From: Desulfuromonadales bacterium | GTDB lineage: Bacteria; Desulfobacterota; Desulfuromonadia; Desulfuromonadales; BM103 | Direction of reading: 5' to 3' | Assembly: GCA_030640215.1 (NCBI GenBank) | Contig: DAOWJU010000043.1 | Location: 1 to 18,107 of the forward strand | Length of the DNA: 18,107 bases | Shown here: one piece after another, positions 1 through 9,159 of the stretch | Position numbering within the stretch: the first letter of the stretch is position 1 | Layout: each line of letters opens with the position of its first letter | The notes under the pieces: model-generated | Database searches by the model: none | Told to the model about the DNA's origin: nothing | The model's input: only the letters and a program-made list of their open reading frames with translations | Program-made: the position numbers and the translations under genes

Positions 1-3
1 AAA

Positions 4-1233
4 ATGTCACAATCTGAGGTCAAAGTCTCAGTTAAAAACCTGTTCAAGATATTCGGTCCTCATCCGAAAAAAGCCATGACCATGCTTGAAAAAGGCTTGG
101 ATAAAGAGGCAATTTTTGAAAAGACCGAGACAACGATCGGCGTACAGAATGCCAGCTTCGAAATCTATACCGGAGAAATCTTTGTCATCATGGGCCTCTC
201 CGGCTCTGGAAAATCGACCATGGTGCGGATGCTCAACCGTTTGATCGAGCCAACCGTTGGACAGGTCTTTATCGATGGCGAAGATATCGTCAGTATGACC
301 AATGATGAATTGGTCAAGATGCGGCGCAAGAAAATGAGTATGGTTTTCCAGTCCTTTGCCCTGATGCCACACATGACGGTTCTGCAAAATGCCGCCTTTG
401 GCCTTGAGATGGACGGTATCGATAAGCAAACCCGTGAAGCACGGGCATTGCAGGCTCTGGAGCAGGTTGGCCTGGAAGCCTGGGCTGGTAGCATGCCGGA
501 TGAACTCTCTGGGGGTATGCAGCAGAGAGTCGGTTTGGCTCGAGGACTGGCGGTCGACCCCGACATCCTCTTGATGGACGAGGCTTTCTCAGCGCTTGAC
601 CCCCTGATCCGCACCGAAATGCAGGATGAACTTCTTAAACTGCAAGCGAAGGCGAAACGAACCATCGTCTTTATCTCCCACGATCTCGATGAAGCGATGC
701 GTATTGGTGACCGGATCGCCATCATGGAAGGTGGCAGCGTGGTTCAGGTGGGCACCCCTGAAGAAATTCTCCAGAACCCGGCCGATGATTACGTGCGCGC
801 CTTCTTCCGTGGTGTTGATCCAACCAACATTCTTACTGCCGGGGATATCGCCAGAGATAGTCAGGTGACCATACCAATTACGGAGGGCAAGAACCCGCGG
901 GCGGCGCTACAAAGACTGATCAAGAATGACCGTGATTACGGCTATGTGGTTGATGCCGACCGCATCTTCAAGGGCATCGTTTCATCTGACTCGCTGCGCA
1001 ACATGCTTGACCAGGAGGAACAACCTCACTTGATCTCTAACGCTTATCTTGACGGGATCGTAACAGCACATGCCACTGACTCGATGCAGGACATCCTGCC
1101 CGACGTGGCAAGCCATCCCTGGCCGATACCAATCCTAGGTGATAACGATAAGTATCTGGGTGCCGTATCCAAGAATCTATTCCTACGCACTTTACACCGC
1201 AGCGAACAGGAAACAACAGAAGTGACGGTCTGA
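4..1233 (+). CDS. proV: Glycine betaine/proline ABC importer, ATP-binding subunit
   Basis: This is the cytoplasmic ATPase that powers uptake of glycine betaine or proline betaine as compatible solutes. The 409-residue protein has a Walker A motif GLSGSGKST at about 64-72, the signature LSGGMQQR at 168-175, Walker [13 protein letters not shown] at 188-199 and an H-loop in [10 protein letters not shown]. The ABC domain is followed by about 130 residues with the character of paired CBS domains, as in ProV/OpuAA, where they sense ionic strength. The long N-terminal extension before the ABC core ([15 protein letters not shown]) is also a ProV hallmark. The length is close to E. coli ProV (about 400). 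The permease gene follows after 27 bases and the binding protein after that, so this is the first visible gene of a proVWX operon. The ATG lies at the window edge, so its ribosome binding site cannot be seen. Identification is secure; exact substrate preference is inferred. Confidence 0.95.
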   Translation: MSQSEVKVSVKNLFKIFGPHPKKAMTMLEKGLDKEAIFEKTETTIGVQNASFEIYTGEIFVIMGLSGSGKSTMVRMLNRLIEPTVGQVFIDGEDIVSMTNDELVKMRRKKMSMVFQSFALMPHMTVLQNAAFGLEMDGIDKQTREARALQALEQVGLEAWAGSMPDELSGGMQQRVGLARGLAVDPDILLMDEAFSALDPLIRTEMQDELLKLQAKAKRTIVFISHDLDEAMRIGDRIAIMEGGSVVQVGTPEEILQNPADDYVRAFFRGVDPTNILTAGDIARDSQVTIPITEGKNPRAALQRLIKNDRDYGYVVDADRIFKGIVSSDSLRNMLDQEEQPHLISNAYLDGIVTAHATDSMQDILPDVASHPWPIPILGDNDKYLGAVSKNLFLRTLHRSEQETTEVTV

Positions 1234-1260
1234 TAAACCATACGGAGAGAAGTGAGACTG

Positions 1261-2100
1261 ATGCGAATTTTTAATTTTGATGAACAGCTGATACCACTTG
1301 ATGAATGGGTCCAAACCTTTGTTGACTGGTTGGTGCTCAACTATCGTGACTTTTTCCAGGTCATCAAAGTACCGGTCGAGATCAGCCTGGAAGGGCTGGA
1401 ATGGATCTTCTCCACCCTGCCACCGTTTGTGGTGATCATTCTTTTCGCCGTTGCCGCCTGGCGTTACGCCGGGAAAAGGGTGACTGTTTTTACTGTCCTC
1501 TCTTTCCTGCTCGTTGGTTATCTCGGTCTCTGGGAAGACACCATGACGACCCTGGCGATGGTGATCTGCTCAGTATTGTTTTGTGCTATTGCCGGGATAC
1601 CTCTCGGCGTCATGGCGGGGCGCAGTGATCGTTTCGAGATGTTCCTGCGACCGTTCCTCGATGCCATGCAGACGACTCCGGCCTTTGTCTACCTGATTCC
1701 GGTGGTCATGCTCTTCAGTATTGGTACGGTCTCCGGCATCCTGGCAACCATCGTCTTTGCTCTGCCGCCGATTATTCGTCTGACCAGTCTCGGCATCCGC
1801 CAGGTTCATCCTGAACTGGTTGAAGCGGCACTCGCTTTTGGTGCCACGCCCTGGCAGGTTTTACGCAAGGTCCAGTTTCCGCTCGCTATGCCATCCGTTA
1901 TGGCGGGGCTTAACCAGACCATTATGATGGCACTGTCGATGGTTGTTATTGCAGCGCTGATTGGTGCTGGTGGCTTGGGAAATCCAGTAGTGCAAGGCTT
2001 GAACACTCTGGAGATTGGCCTGGCCACCATCGGTGGATTATCGATTGTTCTCTTGGCGATGGTGCTTGATCGGATTACTCAAGGGATGTCTCAAAAATAA
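1261..2100 (+). CDS. proW: Glycine betaine/proline ABC importer, permease subunit
   Basis: This is the inner-membrane channel of the betaine importer. The roughly 280-residue protein has several hydrophobic spans, starting near FVVIILFAVAAW, and the EAA loop EAALAFGATPWQVLRKVQFP that docks on the ATPase. The MAGLNQTIMMALSMVVIAALIGAGGLG stretch after it is typical of ProW/OpuAB. It is shorter than E. coli ProW (354), lacking that protein's long N-terminal tail, and is closer to OpuAB in length. Two starts are possible: GTG at 1252 and ATG at 1261. I chose ATG because the GGAGAG at 1244-1249 is only a few bases from the GTG but is well placed for the ATG. It sits between proV and proX in the same direction. 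Confidence 0.93.
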   Translation: MRIFNFDEQLIPLDEWVQTFVDWLVLNYRDFFQVIKVPVEISLEGLEWIFSTLPPFVVIILFAVAAWRYAGKRVTVFTVLSFLLVGYLGLWEDTMTTLAMVICSVLFCAIAGIPLGVMAGRSDRFEMFLRPFLDAMQTTPAFVYLIPVVMLFSIGTVSGILATIVFALPPIIRLTSLGIRQVHPELVEAALAFGATPWQVLRKVQFPLAMPSVMAGLNQTIMMALSMVVIAALIGAGGLGNPVVQGLNTLEIGLATIGGLSIVLLAMVLDRITQGMSQK

Positions 2101-2143
2101 CCTTTAAAGATGCATTCACCCATACAGTTAAAAGGAGAAAAGT

Positions 2144-3163
2144 ATGAAACGTATTTTATTAGTTCTACTGATGTTGGCTCTATCAATACCAGCTTTAGCT
2201 GACCAGCAAAAGCCCGGCAAAGGCATCAAAGTTCAACCTGCCCGCGCAACCTGGAATACAGGCTACTTTCAGGAAGCTCTGGTAAGTGCCGGCCTGAAAG
2301 AGCTTGGCTACAATGTCAAGAAGCCAAAAGAGCTTTCAAACCCACTCTTTTATCAAGCTCTCGCATTGGGTGATCTCGACTACTGGACCAACGGTTGGTT
2401 CCCGGTCCACGACGGTCAAATGCCGAAAAACTTTTACGAGAAGGGTGAGAAAGTCGGTTATGTCGTCAAAGCTGGTGGCTTGCAAGGTTACCTGGTTTCA
2501 AAAAGGGACGTGGAAAAATACAACATTCAATCCATTGCCGACTTCAAACGTCCTGAAGTCAAAGCTGCGTTTGACGCTGACGGCGATGGCAAAGCGGATT
2601 TAACGGCTTGTCCTGCTGGTTGGGGCTGCGAAAAAACGATCGATTTTCATATGAAGGCCTACGGCCTGGAAGATGACATCAAACCGATTAAAGCTGCTTA
2701 TTCGGCGAGTATGGCCGATGCCCTGGCCCGTTATAAATCCGGCAAGCCTGTCTTTTTCTACACCTGGGCGCCAAACTGGACCATCTTTAAATTTAAGCCT
2801 GGCGAAGATGTGCTTTGGATGAACGTCCCCGAGATCAAACCGACAGAAGCCCAAGAGCCTCAGGTTGATCGCTTGACCATGAGTGGCATTACCGGTGCAG
2901 TCAGTGATCCAATCAAGCTTGGTTTTGTAGCTGCTGACATCCAGATAGTTGCCAACAAGGAATTCCTTGCCGCGAATCCTGCTGCGAAAGAGTTCTTTAA
3001 AGTCTTCACTCTGCCCCTCGGTGATATCAATGCGCAAAACACCAGAATGCAAGAAGGTGAAAAATCGCAGAAAGATATCAATCGACACGTCAAAGAGTGG
3101 ATTGCCAAACACCAGGAAAAGTGGAACGGTTGGTTAGAGGCAGCAAGAAAAGCAGCCATGTAA
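2144..3163 (+). CDS. proX: Glycine betaine-binding periplasmic protein
   Basis: This periplasmic protein captures betaine and delivers it to ProW. The N-terminal 20 residues form a clear Sec signal peptide (basic MKR, hydrophobic core, ALA before DQQ). It is not a lipoprotein, which fits a Gram-negative host. The body carries features shared with E. coli ProX: a DxDGDGKADL segment followed by CPAGWGCE, and aromatic-rich stretches YWTNGWFPVHD and FFYTWAPNWTIF. Trp and Tyr residues of this kind form the aromatic box that holds the quaternary ammonium group. The length of 339 is normal for the family. AAGGAGA lies 7-10 bases before the ATG, and the gap from proW is 43 bases, so it is probably co-transcribed. 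A hairpin follows the stop codon. Confidence 0.94.
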   Translation: MKRILLVLLMLALSIPALADQQKPGKGIKVQPARATWNTGYFQEALVSAGLKELGYNVKKPKELSNPLFYQALALGDLDYWTNGWFPVHDGQMPKNFYEKGEKVGYVVKAGGLQGYLVSKRDVEKYNIQSIADFKRPEVKAAFDADGDGKADLTACPAGWGCEKTIDFHMKAYGLEDDIKPIKAAYSASMADALARYKSGKPVFFYTWAPNWTIFKFKPGEDVLWMNVPEIKPTEAQEPQVDRLTMSGITGAVSDPIKLGFVAADIQIVANKEFLAANPAAKEFFKVFTLPLGDINAQNTRMQEGEKSQKDINRHVKEWIAKHQEKWNGWLEAARKAAM

Positions 3164-3187
3164 AATTATCTAAATCAATATTCGACA

Positions 3188-3226
3188 CTAAGGGCCGGAG
3201 GATTTATTCCTCTGGTCCTTAGTTGT
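3188..3226 (+). terminator. Hairpin terminator after proX
   Basis: A 14-base stem (3188-3201 against 3209-3222, with two G-U pairs in the RNA) encloses the loop ATTTATT, 25 bases after the proX stop. The run after it is TTGTCT rather than a clean U tract, so it may be a weak terminator or an mRNA-protecting hairpin. It most likely marks the end of the proVWX transcript. Confidence 0.6.
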
Positions 3227-3483
3227 CTCGTGAAGAGTGCCGTTGGCAATAAAGCTAAATCCCTATAGACGCTACATTCCAGTAAAGATTAAACCTTCCT
3301 GATATCTGATCTCCTGCTGCCATTGATGGATAGAACCTTCAAAATCGTCTCCCGAATTCTTGAAACCTACACAAATAGGATGTTGCCAATTATACGCGTT
3401 CAGGAGTCGAGGTCAAAGAAGAGAGTTTCTTGTTTATCCTCCCACATTGCTTGGGATGGTTCAGATTGACGAAAGCAAGATTC
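3223..3483. other. Non-coding gap between proX and the patatin gene
   Basis: The two flanking genes converge here. I see no recognisable gene, RNA or repeat. On the minus strand a 46-codon stretch without its own start (3272-3412) reads like protein but resembles nothing I know. The minus strand is the downstream side of the patatin gene, so this could be decayed coding sequence or plain intergenic DNA. Confidence 0.4.
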
Positions 3484-4503
3484 TTACTGATCCTGCATTC
3501 TAGTAACGTTGAAAGCTTCCTGGCAGTCGTGATTTCTAACAAATTTCCGACTTAAAATACGGTCAAGCTGTGCCTTGGTCTCCTTGTATCCTTCTGCAAT
3601 AGCTTCTTCTGCACGGTTGAATTCAAGGAACTTGAGATGACTCAGATTGGGCTGGATCAAAAGGTCAGGTGGGTCGGTCTTGAGGTTTGTCGCTGTAATT
3701 TGTGCTTCCATAATATTGATGGAGGATGTTAATACTTCAAAAATGTTGGGGGCCGGTTCCGTCTTCATCCACTCCCTTATCTGCGATAGGGCAGAAAAAT
3801 CAATCGAAGCTATTCTGTGGTTCAATAGCTCCAAGATTTTATTCTTTTTTTCTGCGAGCTGTCCATCCTTGTCTCCCGAGAGGGATTCACTCAAGAGAGG
3901 GGGTGCCGTCTGGCGAAATCCTTTTTCAGCAGCAATGCCATGGTTCAGATCAACCGCGATAACAAAATCAGCACCCATCTGCCTTGCAACACTTACAGGA
4001 ACCGGATTCACCAATCCACCGTCCACCAGAAACGCACCATTCTTTTTAACCGGCGTAAATATCCCAGGAACAGAAATACTGGCTCTGACAGCATCAATGA
4101 TATCTCCATTCTGGATGATGACCTCATCTCCCGTGGCTAGGTCCGTTGATACGGCACCAAGAGGTATAGGAAGCTCTTCTATGTTTACCCCGTTCACATG
4201 ACTGCGGACGAAGGCTGACAACTTTTTACCATCAATAAGACCCGATTTCGGTAAAACGACATCAAAGAAATAAGCGATCTGCTTCCAGTCAAGTTGGAGA
4301 ACAACCTCCTCCAGGGTGTCAATGTTACCCGAAGCATAGACAGCTCCGACCACCGAGCCGATACTGGTGCCAGCAATATAATCTATGTTGATGCCAGCTT
4401 CGGACAAAGCCCGAACCACTCCGATATGTGCCCACCCTCGTGCGGAGCCACTGCCCAGAGCCAAACCTATTTTCCCAGGGATTTTTTGACCGTTGTTTTT
4501 CAA
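3484..4503 (-). CDS. Patatin-like phospholipase (RssA-type)
   Basis: This is a predicted cytoplasmic serine lipid hydrolase with a Ser-Asp dyad. The 339-residue protein has the glycine-rich oxyanion loop GSGSARGWAHIGV near residues 17-29, the nucleophile elbow GTSIG with Ser47, and the catalytic Asp161 in DGGLVNP, all in patatin order. The family (RssA/NTE-like) acts on phospholipids or lysophospholipids, but the substrate here is unknown. The start codon is TTG; it is preceded by AAGGA (4515-4519) 11 bases upstream, and no better start is nearby. The last 130 residues beyond the patatin core show no motif I recognise. It lies 79 bases after the tolC-like gene in the same direction, so it could be the last gene of the efflux operon, perhaps linked to membrane repair. 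That link is inference. Confidence 0.88.
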   Translation of the reverse strand: MKNNGQKIPGKIGLALGSGSARGWAHIGVVRALSEAGINIDYIAGTSIGSVVGAVYASGNIDTLEEVVLQLDWKQIAYFFDVVLPKSGLIDGKKLSAFVRSHVNGVNIEELPIPLGAVSTDLATGDEVIIQNGDIIDAVRASISVPGIFTPVKKNGAFLVDGGLVNPVPVSVARQMGADFVIAVDLNHGIAAEKGFRQTAPPLLSESLSGDKDGQLAEKKNKILELLNHRIASIDFSALSQIREWMKTEPAPNIFEVLTSSINIMEAQITATNLKTDPPDLLIQPNLSHLKFLEFNRAEEAIAEGYKETKAQLDRILSRKFVRNHDCQEAFNVTRMQDQ

Positions 4504-4526
4504 TCTATTGGTTGTCCTTTCCGTTT

Positions 4527-4573
4527 TTTAGCAGTCTTTGTCTCTATAACCATCACTGGTATGGTCTGCTAAA
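4527..4573. repeat. Nested inverted repeat between tolC-like and patatin genes
   Basis: TTTAGCAG (4527-4534) pairs with CTGCTAAA (4566-4573), and inside it ACCAT (4549-4553) pairs with ATGGT (4561-4565). The RNA of the minus-strand transcript could fold into a bulged stem just before the patatin ribosome binding site. In that direction it is followed by A residues, not U, so it is not a standard terminator. Confidence 0.5.
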
Positions 4574-4582
4574 CGTCTTCAT

Positions 4583-5878
4583 TTACAATTCGCCAATGGT
4601 TCGTTTTAAGCTTAATATCGCTAACATTCTGTCGTAACGAGCGTTTGCGTGATTATATTGACTCTTGGTTCGCAGGCTCTCGGCATCTAGAACTTCTGTA
4701 TTCGTTGCTAAGCCGGAACTGTAACGATTTTTGCTTACTTTGATGTTCTCCTCCGCTAGAGCAATGGCTTTGCTTGTAACCTGTATACGCTTTTGTGTTT
4801 CCTGAAGATCCAGCCATGCTTGTCGGACTTGCAATGAAATGATAGAAGAAAAATCGTTATACTGCTCCTGCAGGGCGTTTGCCTGCCGGACTATGGCATT
4901 GGCTTTGTGATTGGAAACACCTCCATCAAACAAGTTCCATTGTAATCCAAGCGTGAGAGACCATTGACCTTCATCAACAAGGTAGTCGTTTTGTTGATAC
5001 CCATATCCACCTGCCAATGCAATCTGAGGCAGGTCTTCGGCTCGGACGCCTGTTGCCTGGTTCCGCGTGGCCTGAATTCTTTTGCTCAATGCCACAAGCT
5101 CACTACGTTGGTTAAGAGCTTTTTGGGTCAGAACCGGAATGGCTTCGTTGATGTTCTCAAGTGGTAATTCTTCCAATGTGTTCACATGGTCTAATGATCG
5201 CTGGAGAAGCCGGTTGAAAGAGGCTTGAGCCAAATCCAGGCTGTTTTCGATCTGAATCATTTGCTGTCTGGCGTCGGCCAGAGAGACATGGGAGGCTAAG
5301 TGATCGTTCTTGGCGACCATCCCCTGCTTATAGAGAGCAAGCACATCACGTTCATGGGCCTCAAGGCTCACCACATGACTTTCTGCCACTTCGAGTCCGC
5401 GCTGGGCGCGTAAAACAAACACATAGGCTTCGGCTACCTGCATTTTTAGATTCAGCCTAACACTTTCCTCATCGGCTTCAGATGCTTTGATCGTTGCTGT
5501 GCTTGCATCAATACCACTTGTAATGCGACCACTGGTGTACAGCGGTATAGAAGCTGTTGCCTGATAGGATAAACTGTATTTATTCTCAATAGGTAATGCC
5601 ATTACGGTCGGCCCTAGAGAGGCTATTAATTGCGGTTCTTTGTCCCGCGCTGTGTATCCTGATTTAAATGAAAGGCCAGGGAGTCTAACGGCCTTGGCCG
5701 CTTGCAATTGTTCCTCCGCCGATGCTACGGTTTCTTTCGCCGCCTTGAGGCTATGATTCTCAGCTAAAGCTATTTCCCACGCCTGTGGGAGCGTCTCAGC
5801 GTGTACGGAAACTGTAGTCAATATTCCCAGCAAGGGGAAAATCCAGCAAAAACATCTAAGAGCGGAAGAGCACATCAT
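4583..5878 (-). CDS. TolC-family outer membrane efflux protein
   Basis: This is the outer-membrane and periplasmic exit duct of the efflux pump encoded beside it. The 431-residue protein starts with a signal peptide ending near SVHA-ETL. It then shows the two-fold repeated, mostly helical coiled-coil pattern of the OEP/TolC family: repeated Ala/Gln-rich helices such as AAKETVASAEEQLQAAKA, and the second-repeat helix LQETQKRIQVTSKAIALAEENIKVSKNRY-like region near the C-terminus, where NRYSSGLATNTEVLDAE is a typical family turn. The length is normal. Its ATG overlaps the stop codon of the RND gene by four bases (ATGA), and an AGGAG lies seven bases ahead, which argues for translational coupling. 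No lipobox cysteine is evident at the cleavage point, although Cys residues occur inside the signal peptide. The substrate cannot be read from the sequence. Confidence 0.92.
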   Translation of the reverse strand: MMCSSALRCFCWIFPLLGILTTVSVHAETLPQAWEIALAENHSLKAAKETVASAEEQLQAAKAVRLPGLSFKSGYTARDKEPQLIASLGPTVMALPIENKYSLSYQATASIPLYTSGRITSGIDASTATIKASEADEESVRLNLKMQVAEAYVFVLRAQRGLEVAESHVVSLEAHERDVLALYKQGMVAKNDHLASHVSLADARQQMIQIENSLDLAQASFNRLLQRSLDHVNTLEELPLENINEAIPVLTQKALNQRSELVALSKRIQATRNQATGVRAEDLPQIALAGGYGYQQNDYLVDEGQWSLTLGLQWNLFDGGVSNHKANAIVRQANALQEQYNDFSSIISLQVRQAWLDLQETQKRIQVTSKAIALAEENIKVSKNRYSSGLATNTEVLDAESLRTKSQYNHANARYDRMLAILSLKRTIGEL

Positions 5879-8800
5879 GAAAACTCTCCTGAGACAGAAT
5901 TTAATTCGGGATTGGTTTTGTTTCGCAGCACCAGATAAAGGACGGTTGGGACCACAATCATGGTCAGGATTGTGGCGGAGATGGTGCCGAATATCAAAGA
6001 GATTGCCAAGCCCCCAAATACAGGATCGGTCAGCATGACGGTGGTACCCATAACTGTAGTAAGTGCTGTAAGAAGGATCGGTCGCAGGCGGACGGCACCC
6101 GCTTCTTTGATTGCATCATATAGAGGCATGCCCTCTTTCATGTAATCCAGGACAAAATCTATAATCAATAAGGAATTGCGAACAACTATTCCAGAGAGAG
6201 CAATGATGCCGATTATAGAGGGGCCACTAAACATCTGTCCCATTAGCCAGTGCCCACCAAAAACCCCAATTAGGCCTAAAGGGATGGCGGACATTGCCAC
6301 CACAGGAATTCTGAAAGAACGGTAGTACGCAACCAGAAGCAAATAGATAAATGACAAGGCCACCAGCAAGGCACCGGCTAAATCCCGATAAATATCAAGG
6401 GTCATGCGCATTTCCCCGCCCCAGAACAACTGATAACCGTCAATGGTATCCGGTACCTGATCCTTGATGGTCAGATTACCTGTTCGCATGACTTTGCCAT
6501 CCTCAATGGGCAGATTCTGTAGACGGTGATTCAGATCAAGTACAGCGTATACCTGTGATGTGCTGGCAAGTTCACCACCCACAAAAGTAACCCGTTCGTA
6601 ATCTTTATGTAGGATAGGTCGGTCTTGCCAAGATGGAACTAGCCTTACCATTTCGGACACGGGAATCTTTTTCGCCTGGGAATTAGTAACAAAAATACGT
6701 GAAAGATTTTCCGGATTGATCTGAGAGCGGCGGGGAACATGCACCCTGATGGGGATGGGGGTTTTTTCACCTTCAATATGGAGACGACCAAGTTCCACAC
6801 CATGAACGAGAGTTCGTAGTGCCTGGGCTATCTGGGCGGTACTGACACCCGACAACGCCGCTTTTTCCTTATCGACAATGACATTGATTTTCTGGACATC
6901 CTCCGACTCTGTATCATGGACGTCAACCATGTCATACGTCTCTTGGAAAGCATTGTTAACTTGGCCTGCAAGTTTCCGTAAAATTTTCGGATCAGAACCG
7001 TAGATTTCTGCCAGGACTGTGGCTTGGACAGGTGGACCAGGAGGGTCTTCCACAAGTTGTATCACGCTTTTTGGATAACGCTCCTGGATTTTCCCTATCT
7101 CGGGACGTAACTCTTGTGCCAAGGTGATAGAACTGATACTTCGGTTCTTTTTGTCCATGAGATTGACGCGAATTTCGGCCACGTGCGCACCCTGCTTATT
7201 GCCGGAGCCACGCAACAGACCATTAAAGTCGATTATCCCGGCCTCACCTATCCATGTCTGATAATTTCTGACATACGCATTTTTACGGAGCAGCACACCC
7301 AACTCCCGAGCTATCTGGTCAGTGGTTTCCACCGGAGTGTATTCAGGCATATCAATGGTAATATTGAAGGTGTTTTTATCATCCTTGGGTAACATTCCCA
7401 CGGCGACGCAACCAGGGGTTAACGGGCCGGACACACCCTGTGGACGCACAAACTGCCAGCCAACCTGCATCACTGCTGCCATGATGAGTAGTCCTGTCAC
7501 GAGAAAAACCATATTGCGAACTCTAGGACGATCAAGAATTGGTGTAATTAAGGCGTAATAGAGGCGATGAAGCTTCTCCTTGGGAACATTTTCTTCAGAG
7601 TCATGTGTATTGTTTCCCGTCATCCAGAGATTGGCGGCCCATGGTGTAACAATGTAGGCTACCAGTAGTGACGCCAGCATGGTAATTGGGACATTAAATG
7701 TGATGGGGAAAAAATAAGCACTTGGCATGCCGGTGAGGATGAGCATAGAGAGGAACACCAGCATGATGGCCAAAGTCGCCAAATTGGTCGGGTTGCCTAT
7801 TTCATTGGTGGCTAGAATTGCAGTAAGGCGTTTATCTCCGTTCTTCATTTTACTGAAGTGGCGATGAATATTTTCTACTACGACAATGGCCGCATCTACT
7901 AAAAGCCCCATAGAGAGAATTAATGCAAAAAGGGTGATTCTGTTAATGGTCACTCCAAAGAAATAATCAGCCCCCAGAGTTAGCGACAGCACGAGAGGAA
8001 CACAAATACCAATGATGACGGCCTCTTTGAATCTCAGAAATAAAATCGCGACCACAAAGACAGATATCAGAGCTATCCCCAGATTACTAATAAGCTGATT
8101 AACACTGTCATCTGCCCGTTTACCATCATTGCGGGTTACAATTACATGGACATCCTGAGGAACAAAACTGGCCTGCATCCTTTCAATTCGCTTCAGGATA
8201 TCATTGGCGACAAAGACGGCGTTGGAGCCCGGCTTTTTTGCTATAGCCAGAGTTACTGCCGGGAGTTCCGAAGCTTGAGTGACGGTGAAATTCTTGTCAG
8301 CCGGGCCAAAAGAAAAACGACTGAGACGCTGGCGTTCGACAGGTGGGCCGTCAATAACTTCTGCAACATCCTCCAGGAAAACAGGCCTACCCTGATGACT
8401 GCCGACAACCAACCTGCGGACATCTTGTGCGGAGTGCAGGTGACCATCAACAAAAAGGCTACTGTTCTGCCCCTGCTGGAGAAGAGAACCGGCAGAGGTG
8501 GCCACATTAGCCGACTGGATTAAAGTTTTGGTAATATCTCCTGAAATGCCATAGGCTTGTAACCGCTCCGGATCCAGCTCAATTCGAAGCTCCCGATCCC
8601 GGCCCCCTTTTACATAGGTAACCGATACCTCTTCCATACTTCGTAAACGCTCAATCATACGATCAGCCAGTCGTTTCAAGGCATAATCGTTATATTTTTC
8701 TGAAGCCAGGGTTACTGTGACAATGGGCACATCGTCCACATCAACACTACGAATAATCGGTCTGCTGGCATCAGCAGGCAATTCCTGCCAATGCCCCTGT

Positions 8801-9159
8801 ATCCGGTCATGGAGGTTAACTAGGGAACGTTCTTTGTCTTCCCCCACCTCAAACTGTACCTGAATTATAGCCATGGAATTCATGGCCACGGCAAAGGTGT
8901 GGTCCACACCACTGATTTGACGTACCAAGGCCTCTAGTGGATTAACCACCAGTTGCTCAACTTCATGAGCCGATGAACCTGGTAGAGTCACCATGATCTC
9001 TGCCCCAGGCACCAGAATTTGCGGGTTTTCCTCGCGAGGTGTCTGGGTTACGGCGACCACCCCAAGAATGGCACAGGCCAGGATAAATAATGGAGTGAGT
9101 TTGGAGCTGACAAAGATTTCAGCTATTCGACCAGCCGGATTCAGTTTCACTCTATTCAT
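5875..9159 (-). CDS. RND-family efflux pump, inner-membrane permease
   Basis: This proton-driven transporter spans the inner membrane and works with the adaptor and outer-membrane duct on either side of it. The 1094-residue length and layout fit AcrB/CusA-class RND proteins: a first membrane helix near residues 20-38, a large periplasmic loop (about 40-350), a bundle of helices (about 355-570), a second periplasmic loop and a C-terminal bundle (about 905-1085). Helix 4 reads GLLVDAAIVVVEN, with Asp422 as the proton relay. The drug pumps of the AcrB group have two adjacent Asp here; this one has Asp-Ala, as in CusA. The start overlaps the adaptor gene by eight bases and the end overlaps the tolC-like gene by four. 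Although Asp-Ala is metal-pump-like, I do not see methionine clusters that would prove metal export, so substrate is left open. Confidence 0.94.
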   Translation of the reverse strand: MNRVKLNPAGRIAEIFVSSKLTPLFILACAILGVVAVTQTPREENPQILVPGAEIMVTLPGSSAHEVEQLVVNPLEALVRQISGVDHTFAVAMNSMAIIQVQFEVGEDKERSLVNLHDRIQGHWQELPADASRPIIRSVDVDDVPIVTVTLASEKYNDYALKRLADRMIERLRSMEEVSVTYVKGGRDRELRIELDPERLQAYGISGDITKTLIQSANVATSAGSLLQQGQNSSLFVDGHLHSAQDVRRLVVGSHQGRPVFLEDVAEVIDGPPVERQRLSRFSFGPADKNFTVTQASELPAVTLAIAKKPGSNAVFVANDILKRIERMQASFVPQDVHVIVTRNDGKRADDSVNQLISNLGIALISVFVVAILFLRFKEAVIIGICVPLVLSLTLGADYFFGVTINRITLFALILSMGLLVDAAIVVVENIHRHFSKMKNGDKRLTAILATNEIGNPTNLATLAIMLVFLSMLILTGMPSAYFFPITFNVPITMLASLLVAYIVTPWAANLWMTGNNTHDSEENVPKEKLHRLYYALITPILDRPRVRNMVFLVTGLLIMAAVMQVGWQFVRPQGVSGPLTPGCVAVGMLPKDDKNTFNITIDMPEYTPVETTDQIARELGVLLRKNAYVRNYQTWIGEAGIIDFNGLLRGSGNKQGAHVAEIRVNLMDKKNRSISSITLAQELRPEIGKIQERYPKSVIQLVEDPPGPPVQATVLAEIYGSDPKILRKLAGQVNNAFQETYDMVDVHDTESEDVQKINVIVDKEKAALSGVSTAQIAQALRTLVHGVELGRLHIEGEKTPIPIRVHVPRRSQINPENLSRIFVTNSQAKKIPVSEMVRLVPSWQDRPILHKDYERVTFVGGELASTSQVYAVLDLNHRLQNLPIEDGKVMRTGNLTIKDQVPDTIDGYQLFWGGEMRMTLDIYRDLAGALLVALSFIYLLLVAYYRSFRIPVVAMSAIPLGLIGVFGGHWLMGQMFSGPSIIGIIALSGIVVRNSLLIIDFVLDYMKEGMPLYDAIKEAGAVRLRPILLTALTTVMGTTVMLTDPVFGGLAISLIFGTISATILTMIVVPTVLYLVLRNKTNPELNSVSGEFS

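Noticed and set aside
3272-3412. Minus-strand 46-codon protein-like stretch after the patatin gene
   Set aside because: It has no start codon or ribosome binding site and resembles no family I know; only a database search could show whether it is a gene remnant.
3647-4201. Open plus-strand frame of 184 codons
   Set aside because: It is antisense to the patatin gene, which has its catalytic motifs in order; the plus frame shows no recognisable domain.
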